Assembly (NCBI RefSeq): GCF_030867145.1 | Contig: NC_134418.1 | Coordinates: 58,503,682-58,567,681 of the forward strand | Reading direction: 5' to 3' | DNA: 64,000 nucleotides | Source of the DNA: Opisthocomus hoazin | Taxonomy: Eukaryota; Chordata; Aves; Opisthocomiformes; Opisthocomidae | Shown: positions 23,701-33,900 of the stretch, one piece after another | Layout: the number at the start of each line of letters is the position of its first letter | Position numbering within the stretch: position 1 is the stretch's first letter | The notes under the pieces: model-generated | Told to the model about the DNA's origin: nothing | The model's database searches: none | The model's input: the letters and a program-made list of their open reading frames with translations, nothing else | Program-made: the position numbers and the translations under genes

Positions 23701-24772
23701 CTCAGTCTTAAATATTTTGTAGAGGCTCTTAAGTCAATTTATTCATAGATTGTGTGTGTTTGGCTGCCTCCAGGAATTCAAAACATCCCTGCTTGGACAG
23801 CTCAGCCTTCTACAAACCTGATCCCGCAGTACGCTGTCGCAGTCCTCCAGTCTAACCGATGGCCCGGAGCGTACGCCTTTGCATCTGGCAAGTGAGTCTC
23901 TAGATGATGTGGTTACAACACAGACTGTATATGCTAAACACAGATACCTTTCTAATGAAGTCAAGGTTGTTTTATTATTAATTCACTAATTCTAACTTTT
24001 CTGGAAACTGATGGAGAGGGCCACCTAAACGTGCACAGCAACAGTAAATATGTGTTTAAGACTGGAAATGAATAATCATTGGAAAGGCTAGTATAAAGTT
24101 GATGGCTGTAAATGTCCAGTTAGTATTTGGGCACGGCCCTTGATTTAAAACCTGTATTCTTGAGTCTGTGGTACTTTTTTTCAAAAATAGCTACATCCTG
24201 TGGTTCGAGTGTTCATTCGTGTCCACTGCACATGGTACAGTCATTACCGCTGCGTGCTTTTAAATGGGCACTGGAGCTGGTGTCAGAAGCGGCGCTAAGT
24301 TACCGGAGTGAAGTTGGAGTCATATTGCAATGTAGTGCAGTGACAGAGCACAGCCTTCACCATTTTAGCATTTGGAGACCTTTCAGTGGAAGATATACTA
24401 ATAAACGGTGCCATCTTTTAAATACTTCTGTTGCAGGATATCTGCACCACAGGGAATTTTTGCACAGCGGAGTAAGGAATCCACCGATGTTTTGTCAGGG
24501 GGAGAATGTGTGATCTTTCACTTTTCTTTCTTAGGAAATTTGGTAACATTTACTTTGGCTGGGGTCACAAATACAGCCCAGAGAACCACACTCCCGCCCT
24601 GCCGCCGCCAGCGCAAGCGGAGTACCCCAGCGGGCCCGAAATCACCGAGACGAGAGACCCCACTCTGGCAGAGGAGCTGGCCTTCCAGGCTGCCAGGGAA
24701 GAAGCCTCAGCTGCCGCCGAGGAAGAGGAGGAAGACGTTGCTGAGGACGATGAAGAGGAGGAGGATGACTAA
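17742..24772 (+). CDS. RSPH4A: Radial spoke head protein, RSPH4A/RSPH6A family, copy 2 (six exons, complete)
   Basis: Second intact copy of the cilium gene. Exons: 17742-18010, 18801-19029, 20874-21626, 22793-22946, 23774-23891, 24535-24772, again 586 residues. Every reading frame I compared with copy 1 is the same, including introns, the intronic solo LTR, the 214-bp duplication and the microsatellites. All splice sites, the stop and the poly(A) signal (24836-24841) are kept. If the duplication is real, the bird has at least two expressible copies and dosage of this spoke protein may be raised. If it is an assembly duplicate, this is an allele of copy 1. Confidence 0.88.
18364..18719 (-). 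mobile_element. Alpharetrovirus-like solo LTR in RSPH intron 1, copy 2
   Basis: Copy of 3701-4056, with the same TATA box, AATAAACGCC and CACCACATTGGTGT on the minus strand and the same flanking TAGTTTC. It was carried by the segmental duplication, not by a second insertion. Confidence 0.8.
19479..19906. repeat. 214-bp direct tandem duplication in RSPH intron 2, copy 2
   Basis: Copy of 4816-5243 with the same internal substitution, so the small duplication is older than the large one. Confidence 0.85.
21814..21843. repeat. (TA)n microsatellite, RSPH intron 3, copy 2
   Basis: Copy of 7151-7180 with the same repeat number as far as I can count. Confidence 0.88.
22830..22873 (+). repeat. Coding (GAA/GAG)n repeat in RSPH exon 4, copy 2
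   Basis: Copy of 8167-8210, encoding the same glutamate run. Confidence 0.85.
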
Positions 24773-24828
24773 AAGGCGGGGGAGCGGGGGGAACATTTTT
24801 GTTTAGAAAAAAATCTAAGCGTGAATAC

Positions 24829-25177
24829 TACTTTTAATAAATAAGTCATGAATTAGTTGACCCGTGCAGGGATGATGCCTTTTTTGCTCTCTGCCGGCTG
24901 CCCTTGGCAGCCGCCCTCCCCGCCGCCGGCGCCGCGCTGCTGCCGCGGGAGGCGCCACCGCAAAGCCGACTCCTCCGAGAAGAGCGGCCGACCATCGCAG
25001 GGCTCTCGACAGGCGGGGAGGGGTCGCGGCACGCCTCAGCCACCTGCCCCTCGCTACACTTTCCCTGCCACCCCCGTTCCCCCCGTCAGCGCTTGGAGAG
25101 TGGTACGCTCCGCCGTGGCGCATGGTCTGCGCGGGCCAATAGGAAGCGTCCTCGGGAGAAGTTCAAACTCCGGTGGC
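24829..25177. repeat. Segment X, second copy, with orphan CCAAT/CHR elements
   Basis: Matches 10166-10514 base for base by eye, with CCAAT at 25136-25140 and TTCAAA at 25162-25167. It joins provirus at 25178 at the same base as in unit 1, so both junctions descend from one event. Confidence 0.92.
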
Positions 25178-26333
25178 ACACACGTACCCCCTTCCCCACG
25201 TTATTAGTTCCGCAGGACCTGTCCATTGCGATTCCCCAAATTCTTTATACCATACTTTTGGTCGAGCCACAAACGGAGGGACCATCCCGAATTGGTGGTC
25301 AGCTGCTGTTGTAAATAATTGATGATCAGAACGATTTAAAAAGTGAAGTACATATAATGCTTTGTCTAACTGTTCCTGTGGGGTAACACTGCCCATAGGA
25401 TTCCCCCTTTTTTGTTTATTTACCATAGCTTTGAGGGTCCCATGGACACGTTCAACAATGGCTTGTGTCCAGTGGGAGAATGCAGTATACGTGTAACATG
25501 TTGTGTACCCCGGTCCTGTAGGAAGACAGAAATTGTCTGCGAAACATAGCTGGACCATTATCAGTTTTCATTGTTTTTGGAACGCCCATAGTGGCAAAAC
25601 ATCTTAGCCAGTGGTGTTTCGCATCGCGTGCCTTTTCTCCCGTACGTGCAGTGGCTACCAGAAATCCTGAGAAAGTATCCACACTAACATGTACATAATG
25701 CAGTCGAGCACATGTTGATACATGTGTAACATCACTTTGCCACAACTCATTAGCTGGTAAACCACGGGGGTTCACTCTTGTATATGATGATATGGGTGTA
25801 ACACATTGACAACCAGGGCACACGCAAACAATTTCTGCGGCTTGCCCTCGAGACAAAGCAAATTGTTTACGCAAGGAAGAGGCATTTTGATGAAAGAAGT
25901 TGTCAGATAATCGGGCTTGCTCAAAACTGCGCGGCAGTACTGCTGCCATTGTCAATTGGTCTGCTACAGCATTTCCTTCAGTTATTGGTCCTGGTAGAGT
26001 AGTGTGTGACCGTAGATGCATTATGAAATATACATGTACACGATTTTTAAGTAGTGTAGCTCATTTCAATAGCAAGGAAAAAAGTTGTTTGTTATTGACC
26101 TCTTTTATCATTGCATCTTCAATGCGTTGAACAATACCCACAACATCTGCAGAATCTGTGACAGCACTGAGTGCTTCATTCGAAAGCAATTCAAAGGCGT
26201 GCAAGGCCTCTGATAGTGCAACAACTTGTGTGGATCCTTCAACGATTACAATAGATGATTGCCAACGTGACGAATCTGTTTGTTTCCACACAACCACAGC
26301 TTTGTGTGTTTTCCCTGATGCGTCCAGAAACAC
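25178..26333 (-). pseudogene. ERV RNase H and integrase remnant, copy 2
   Basis: Copy of 10515-11670: RNase H motif, zinc-binding HHCC region, WQSDVTHV and TDNGPAMF, a frameshift, then the cut-off C-terminal part. Non-functional. Confidence 0.8.
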
Positions 26334-26444
26334 TGTTCGTGCTCCTTTAACAGGAACAGGAAAACAGCGGTTCTTTGGCTGCGACAGAATTCGAGAGAGG
26401 GAATGTAACAGCTTATGATGTGGAAGGGTATAGCGTACGTCATT

Positions 26445-28823
26445 TCAATAATCAGCTAGAGCGGCTTGCAGCGATAAGGATTCCCTGTTTAATACCACAA
26501 AGCCATCTTTAGCCAGCGGCAGGTAAATAGTATCAGGATCGCGTCCTATCAATTGCTGACAACGATTCCAACCTTGTGCTGTTAAGGACACTATCATGTC
26601 TACCTTTGTGGTTAATGTTTTCATGGGCATATGAGACAGAAAGATCCATTCCAGAGTCTTCAACTCCTGCTCGTTAGCACACCACCGACCTAAAAGAGCA
26701 GAAGGCTGGAAAAAAGCATAAATTTTATACAAATCTACTGGTCACTTGACATTGATTCTGGAGGCAAAGGAAGTTGCGATTTTATCCAAATCTTTCCGCA
26801 AGACAGTTTTCACTTGTGGTGTCAATCTCCTGGAAGATGACAAATCTGAGTCCCCTTTCAACAAGGTAAATAGAGGGGACAACTCTTCAGTTGTGATGCC
26901 TAAAAGGGGTCGCACCCAATTAATTGTTCCTAATAATTTTTGTAGATCATGAAGAGTGGTGACCTGGTCAACAATACACGACGGTTGTGGGAACACTCGT
27001 GAAGTAAAAAGTTTTGCAGAATCACAGAATGGTAGGGGTTGGAAGGGACCTCTGTGGGTCATCTAGTCCAACCCCCCTGCCGAAGCAGGGTCACCTACAG
27101 CAGGCTGCACAGGACCTCGTCCAGGCGGGTCTTGAATATCTCCAGAGAAGGAGACTCCACAACCTCCCTGGGCAGCCTGTTCCAGTGCTCCGTCACCCTC
27201 AAAGTAAAGAAGTTCTTCCTCAGGTTCAGACGGAACTTCCTGTGCTTCAATTTGTGCCCATTGCCCCTTGTTCTGTCGCTGGGCACCACTGAAAAGAGAC
27301 TGGCCCCATCCTCCTGACACCCACCCTTGAGATCTTTATAAACATTTATTAGGTCCCCTCTCAGCCTTCTCCAGGCTGAACAAGCCCAGCTCCCTCAGCC
27401 TCTACTCATAGGAGAGATGCTGCTGTCCTCTCACCATCCTCGTAGCCCTCCGCTGGACTTTCCAGCAGCTCCTCATCTTTCTTGAAGTGGGGAGCCCAGA
27501 ACTGGACAGAGTACCCTACTAGGGCAGTGTAGAGGGGAAGGAGAACCTCCCTCGACCTACTGGCCACACTCCTCCTAATGCACCCCAGGATCCCATTAGC
27601 TTTCTTGGCAGCCAGGGCACACTGCTGGCTCATGGTCAACCTGTCGTCCACCAGGACACCCAGGTCCCTCTCCGCAGAGCTGCTCTCCAGCAGGTCCGCT
27701 CCAAGCCTGTACTGATGCATGAGGTTGTTACTCCCCAGGTGCAGGACCCTGCACTTGCCCTTGTTGAACCTCATCAGGTTCCTCTCTGCCCAACTCTCCA
27801 GCCTGTCCAGGTCACGCTGAATGGCAGCACAGCCTTCTGGTGTATCCACCACTCCTCCCAGTTTGGTGTCGTCAGCAAACTTGCGGAGGGTACATTCTAA
27901 CTCTTCATCCAGGTCATTGATGAAGAAGTTAAACAAGACTGGGCCCAGTACTGACCCTTGGGGGACACCACTAGTTACTGGCCTCCAACTAGACTCAGCG
28001 CCGCTGATGACAACCCTCTGAGTTCTGCCTTTCAGCCAGTTCTCATTCCATCTCGCTGACCACTCATCCAGCCCACACTTCCTGAGCTTCCCTAGGAGGA
28101 TGTTATGGGAGATCGTGTCAAAAGCCTTGCTGAAGTCGAGGTAGACAACATCCACGGCTCTCCCCTCATCTACCCAGCCAGTCATGCCATCATAGAAAGC
28201 TATCAGATTGGTCAGGCATGATTTCCCCTTGGTGAATCCATGCTGACTACTCCTGATAACCTTTTCCTCCGCTTGCTTGATAATGAGCTCCAGGATAAGC
28301 TGCTCCATCACCTTTCCCGGGATGGAGATGAGGCTGACTGGCCTGTAGTTCCCTGGGTCCTCCTTCTTGCCCTTTTTGAAGATTGGAGTGACATTGGCCT
28401 TTCTCCAGTCCTCGGGCACCTCTCCTGTCCTCCAGGACCTCTCAAAGATGATGGAGGGTGGCTCAGCAATGACATCCGCCAGCTCGCTCAGCATCCCAGA
28501 TACTTCCAGGGCTGCTCTGTCTGCACCTTTTCTGGGGCTGTCTGTAACCGAAGATCTTTAATGACGATTCTAATTTAGCGAAAGCAGTGAGCAGCACATG
28601 TTGTGTTTCAGCAGCAAGGAGGACGTCATCCATATAATGATATAAGTAGATCTGATTGAAAGATTGCCGCACTTCTTTTAGTGCTGCATCCACAACTATC
28701 TGACAAATCATAGGGCTATTCATCATGCCTCGGGGCAGATTTACCAGACTTTTTTTGGAATGACAAATCTAGGGGTGTTCTATGGACTAGTAGATGGTAC
28801 CAGGTGACCTAATGCCAGCTGTT
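26445..28823 (-). pseudogene. ERV reverse transcriptase remnant split by CR1, copy 2
   Basis: Copy of 11782-14160 with YMDD at about 28640-28629. One replacement relative to copy 1 lies near 26825 (plus-strand GTCAATCTCC versus GTCAGTCTCC). Middle of RT deleted and frame interrupted by CR1. Confidence 0.78.
27017..28493 (-). mobile_element. CR1 LINE, 5'-truncated, nested in provirus (copy 2)
   Basis: Copy of 12354-13830 with about seven substitutions, for example near 27514, 27700, 27958, 27979-27980, 28000 and 28112. It has the same 3' ATTCTGTG end and the same insertion point after the retroviral PWKYLG. RT frame 28494-27406 with FADDTK. Confidence 0.92.
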
Positions 28824-29301
28824 TGTCCACAAGGAATTCTACTGCAGTAAGTGAATTGTACACACTTTTTCCAACCAAGGGCTTGAACATAAGGAAAACG
28901 GTTCTTGCCGCGCCGTTTCCGGGTCGCGTCAGGGGCAGGGAAGGGGGGCCAGGCTGCGCCGCTGATTGCCGATCGAGGGGAGCCCACTGGCTCGGCAGGA
29001 AGGCGTGGCACGCGGGGGGCCGTGTGCCCCAGCAGGTGTAAGGTTCGCTGACCCATCTGGTGTGGTGACTGCTGGCGCTGCAGGCTGTGCTATGTCGGAG
29101 GGACTGCGCGGTTTTAGGCTGGAATTCACCCTGCTTTGATCTCAGGTCGGGTACACCGACTGCTGTAGAGGGACCCTGTTGTCCTTTTTTGGTTGCAAGC
29201 TGAAATAGCAAGATCTCAGCGGCTTCCTCTTGTTCAATTTGTCTCACAATAGCAGGTTTTTTTTGCTTGCTAAGTACTGATTGCCAGTCAGAAGGGGTCA
29301 T
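28780..29301 (-). pseudogene. ERV gag-pol junction remnant, copy 2
   Basis: Copy of 14117-14638, with a substitution near 28914 (CGCCGTTT versus CGCTGTTT). Deletion-fused capsid and RT start, protease absent. Confidence 0.65.
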
Positions 29302-29333
29302 GAGTTAAGATTCTCCTATAGCCTGTATAAGGT

Positions 29334-30066
29334 TCATAGTAACGAAGCCTGGAGACCATATTCTTGTATGGATTTCTGAACTTCTTTAATAACCTCGTAT
29401 GGTAAATAAGCATACTCTGGGGCTTGGTTAGGCTTATATACTACAGGCATAGCTTGAAGGATGGAAACATCTCCTTTGCAGAGCGCATCAATCCTACATT
29501 TATCTAATAATACGTTCGACCGTCTGACAACATTCAGTGGTCCCGTACGAGTCAGAGGCTGTGTAGGAGCCAAAGAGGGGGGTGTAGGAGCAGAAGGGAG
29601 CGTTTTAGGAGCAAAAGGGGGGGGGGTTAATAAGTGACATACGCGATATCGATTTTTGTCATTGTGCCTGTAAAATTTCATCTGCTGAGGGGGCGGGGGT
29701 TGCCGTAACCTTCACCGGAGTTAGCGGCGGGTATAAATCAGGTCCATCCTCGGTGTCGATTTCTCTGGGATCAAAAGGGTCGTCAGATTCTAGCGGATCT
29801 ACCCCCCGCATTCCCTGTGTTGAGTTAGGGGTTTCATCCTACGCAGGACTAAATGTTTCAAAAGACTGCAGCTCCGTCTGTTCCTGCTTTTGTGAGAACG
29901 GAGGAGGGGCAGCTGATGCTTGTAAGACAGTTTCTGCAGGTTTTAGAGCATTTAAACCTGAATACACTGTTTTCCAAGTAATAATGATTTCGTCAGGGAC
30001 TTCAAACCGCAAGTCTTTTTTCATCTGCAATTCCCCCCCCCAGCTTTGCCCACAACAAGCTATCAT
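29334..30066 (-). pseudogene. ERV gag remnant (third copy)
   Basis: Copy of 8-740 and 14671-15403. It shares the AGCAAAA variant with the second copy and has a private substitution near 29384 (CTTCTTTAA versus CTTCCTTAA). Confidence 0.7.
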
Positions 30067-30422
30067 ATGAAACTGAGAAGGGTACCACGAGCAATAGCCT
30101 CTTATCTAAACTAACAATTTAACCAACTTTGTAAATGGTACTGCAGACCCTTGTTCTTTCAAAATTGTCTGTAAAATCTCTTGATGGAGGTTTTGCTCCC
30201 TTGTAGCTCACTGTCCCATCTTATAAATCTGCAGCTGCTCACCTCAATCGTTCCAGCGAAGGGTGATGTCTCCTCTTGTGTGTGCGCATGCGTGCATATG
30301 TCTCTCCTCTTGGTCCCAGCTGTGGTTCACCACTGGTAATAATCTCCAACTCCAAATATCTTCGTATCCAAATATCTTTATATCCACATATCTTTATGTT
30401 CGAATATCTTCATGTTCGAAAA

Positions 30423-30530
30423 CCCACGTTCGGGCGCCATTTGTGGTGAATGACTTCACGAACCCCAATCTTGTGCTCGATCAGAATCATTTTATTGCTC
30501 AAGTGAATACCTTCTATACTAGTACAACAG
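30423..30530 (-). other. PBS and LTR remnant next to CENPE (third copy)
   Basis: The PBS (30423-30439) and the first 89 bp of the LTR end (30442-30530, with AATAAA as rc of 30491-30496) remain. The rest of the LTR is gone. The breakpoint lies where CAACAG meets TACTTTTAATAAA of segment X, with a few bases shared at the join. The LTR remnant ends only 464 bp upstream of the CENPE start codon. Confidence 0.8.
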
Positions 30531-30993
30531 TACTTTTAATAAATAAGTCATGAATTAGTTGACCCGTGCAGGGATGATGCCTTTTTTGCTCTCTGCCGGC
30601 TGCCCTTGGCAGCCGCCCTCCCCGCCGCCGGCGCCCCGCTGCTGCCGCGTGAGGCGGCACCGCAAAGCGGACTCCTCCGAGAAGAGCGGCCGACCATCGC
30701 AGGGCTCTCGACAGGCGGGGATGGGTCGCGGGACGCCTCAGCCACCTGCCCCTCGCTACACTTTCCCTGCCACCCCCGTTCCCCCCGTCAGCTCTTGGAG
30801 AGTGGTACGCTCCGCCGTGGCGCATGGTCTGCGCGGGCCAATAGGAAGCGTCCTCGGGAGAAGTTCAAACTCCGGTGGCGGTTGGGCCTGTGCGTTTCTG
30901 GCCTGGGTGCGAGCGAGCGGGAACGGAGCGAGCGGCTTCCCCGTCACGGGCGACGCGGGGCCGGGCCGGGCTGGGCCGGGCCGCTCCGCGGGG
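30531..30993 (+). promoter_or_regulatory. CENPE: CENPE promoter and 5' UTR (CpG-rich, CCAAT and CHR-like elements)
   Basis: CpG-rich DNA directly upstream of the CENPE ATG (30994). It contains CCAAT at 30838-30842 (in GGGCCAATAGG) and TTCAAA at 30864-30869, which fits the CHR consensus TTYRAA. CCAAT (NF-Y) plus a CHR element (DREAM/MuvB) near the start site is the known layout of promoters active in G2/M, which suits this mitotic kinesin. The first part (30531-30879) is segment X and still carries the RSPH poly(A) signal (30538-30543) although that gene is gone here. The transcription start is probably between about 30880 and 30950. Confidence 0.72.
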
Positions 30994-33900
30994 ATGGCGG
31001 ACGAGGGAGCCGTGACGGTCTGCGTGCGTGTGCGGCCGCTCATCGCCAGGTGAGGCTCCGTCTGGCCCGGAGGGCCGCGCCCGAGCCCCCGGCCTGCCTG
31101 AGGGGAGGCTGCGGCGCTGCCTGCGGCCTGTCGCGTCTCTTGGCTTCCCTGCGTGGTGTTGTGCCCCCCTCGCCTTCAGCTGGGCCCCCGGGACCGCCGC
31201 CAGCCGCCTGCGAAGGGGGGGAGGCGGGGGCGCAAACGCGGCGCCCGTCGCCGTGGAGGAAGGGGAGAGTCGGGATAACCGGGGCTGGCGAGGGCCTGGG
31301 GCATGGAGGTGCTGGCGGTGAGGGGCGGACACGCCTCACGGGAGCTGAGTCCTCACCCAGTGAAGTTAACCGAACATCTCTCCTTTTTTTTTAATAGAGA
31401 AAATGCTCTAGAAGATAAATTGTTGTTCCACTGGAAAAGTGAGAATAATACTATTTCCGAAGTGAATGGTACAAAGGTATTTAGTTACGGTAAGAATATA
31501 CAAGCAGTCATTTTATTTTGATGCTGACGTGGGCCTTCGTTACTGTACTCCTTGAATGTATCAGCTAACATTAATGACCTTAGCTTTTTGCAACGTCCCT
31601 GAATTTTTTTCCCAACTTTATAATTTCGAGGGAGTGCAATCAGGGATGCAGGATTTCTGTTTTAGTCAGTACCAGGACTGTGATTTGGAAGTCAGTTTCC
31701 TGATGGACATTGCTTTCTTTGTTGTGGCTTATGCTGTAGTGTGGGTTTGGAACACAAGCTGGATTCTTTTCATATGTATTCCAGTTACAAATGGACTAGA
31801 CAAGGGCTAGTCCAGAGCATTTAGGGAGAAGAGGGTAGGGGAACCCAAACTAGAAAAGTGCCTAGTGTGGATGTTAGGTTCTCATAACTAACTGCATCAC
31901 TTTGAGTCTCTTCCTCCTGATCCTCTCTACTTGTTAATACAAATGTAGCTGCTACAAAGATTTTTCCCAAATTATAGATTCTATAAAGGCACGCTCCAAG
32001 CTGGGAGTTTTAACAAGTAGCCTGTCTTGTCGGGCTTACAATCCTCATAGATAAACTGGCTGTAACTGCTGTTAGGATTAAATGGGATGAGTATTTAACT
32101 GTATCCATCATTCTTAGTTTTTTGACTTGTCTGTTGTGTGGTCATTGTATCTTTCTTGGTTCTGTGTTTAATATTTCTTTAAAAAAAAAAAAGCCTGTAT
32201 TAGTAGTGCCACAATTACTTTTTGTGTTTGAATTATCCTACAAACAATCTGATGCCCGTTTATTGGATTTGAAGTCAGCAATACTAAGTAAGATGACCGC
32301 TAGTTTTTGACTTGCAATACAATGGGTTCACATGCTTTGTTGTAATTTTTTTTTTAAGATCGTGTCTTTCACTCGAGTGACAGCACTCAGCAGTTATATG
32401 AAGGTGTAGCTGTTCCAATTATACAGTCAGCTGTGCAAGGTTATAATGGTAAGTTTTAAAACTGCTTAAATCCTGCTTGTAATGTATTTCATAAATAATT
32501 AGTAAAATTTAATGATCTTTCTAGGCACAATTTTTGCTTATGGACAGACTGCTTCAGGGAAGACATACACAATGATGGGAAATGAAGATTCTGTGGGCGT
32601 TATCCCTAAGGCAATTCAACATGTTTTCAAAATTATTTGTGAGGTGAGCAATTCCATTACATTGAAGTGACTGAAAGGACTAGTAATATTCATGATTGTT
32701 ACATAAAAGTTAATTTTGGTGTCAAGGAGCTTATGAAAGAAATTAATTTGTATTGGACCATATGTTGCGGTTACTTTGCTAGCCTTGCAAAGGTGAATGG
32801 TTTAAAAAGAGATAATCAGACTCTATTAGTTGGAATCGAATCAGAACAAAACTGGGGGGTGTTGTTAAACTTGCAAATATGCTAAACCTTGATTACAAGT
32901 AGAAATAGATGCTCACTCGTTAATGTGGTAGATAAGGTAATGTGAAGTTTTGTGTTTGTTCTGCCATTTTAAAACTTTAAAAACTTAACAGTATTAAATA
33001 CTCTTCTAATGGGAAGAATATGACACTAAATTTACTTATTTCAGGCTTTCAAAAGAATCATAGGCTAATTGCTCAATACTAGTAGGAAGTAAGGATAAGG
33101 TGTAAGTTAATACAGTGATTTCCAAAACATCATCTGCAGAGCACTTGCTTCTGCCTTGAGGATTTCAGGTAATCGTTGTCAGTTATGTGAAATGGTCATT
33201 GGTCCTTTGAGGAGGTGCAGAGTACACTAGGGGGGGTCTATAAAAGTAACTAAAGCCAAGAAAGCTTTCCGTGGTGCTGTAGTCCCTGAGTCCATTGTGC
33301 AGCCTTTCCTCACCGCACTATTCCCTACCAGGGAGGCGTGGGAAGAAGCAGTAGTAGCAAAGTAAATCTAAGCAAGCAGAGAGAGACTAGATACACGAGA
33401 GAGGAAAGAGCCTAAGCAGCAGGAAATCGGATATGGAAAAGGCATTTAAGTGGGAGAACTATTGTCATGCTTCTGTAGGGCAATTATCTTACTCTTGTAG
33501 CCTACTAAAAGTGATATACCATTAATGCAGCTGGAAAGAGGTGGGATAGAAGAAAACTGATTCTGTATTGGTAGATGCTAATGTGCAAAGAGGATGAGGG
33601 GAAAGAAATATGTAGAACGATATCTAAACATATAACTTTGAGTTAAGAATGCTTACATTAAAAGGTGTTCATTGAGTAGTCTGTGGGATTTTGTTTGTTT
33701 GTGTTTTTGGACATCAGATTCCGGACAGAGAATTCTTGCTAAGGGTTTCTTACATGGAAATCTACAATGAAACCATTACGGATTTGCTTTGTGATATCAG
33801 GAAAAAGAAGCCTCTGGGAATTCGTGAGGATGTTAATGTAAGTGGATGTTACGTAGTGTAAGTATTGTATTTGCTGGGAGTAAAAGAAGTAGTGAAAAAA

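Larger units (their letters stand above)
1..30530. repeat. Tandem segmental array, 14,663-bp period (two units plus partial third)
   Basis: Sequence from position 1 recurs at 14664 and again at 29327 with a constant offset of 14,663 bp. One unit is about 9.3 kb of host DNA (RSPH gene plus 349-bp segment X) and about 5.35 kb of provirus with a nested CR1. Units 1 and 2 are complete. Unit 3 contains only provirus and stops at 30530, where it joins the CENPE upstream region. The few differences seen between units lie in the provirus/CR1 part, for example in the CR1 near 12874/27537 and 13315/27978; none was found by eye in the RSPH part. The array may continue left of the window. It is either a very recent tandem duplication or an assembly artefact, which sequence alone cannot decide. 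Confidence 0.93.
25178..30530 (-). mobile_element. Truncated class II endogenous retrovirus with nested CR1 (third copy in window)
   Basis: Same element as 10515-15867 (integrase break at left, LTR remnant at right), with CR1 nested at 27017-28493. Its right end differs: LTR similarity stops at 30530 and the CENPE-proximal segment X starts at 30531. The neighbouring RSPH gene present in units 1 and 2 is missing. The provirus is thus flanked on both sides by X segments, which might be mistaken for target-site repeats but are far too long. Confidence 0.88.

Noticed and set aside
25178-30530. Segment X on both sides of the provirus read as a target-site duplication
   Set aside because: Retroviral target duplications are 4-6 bp. 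X is 349 bp, and the provirus has no proper LTR at either end, so this is rearrangement.
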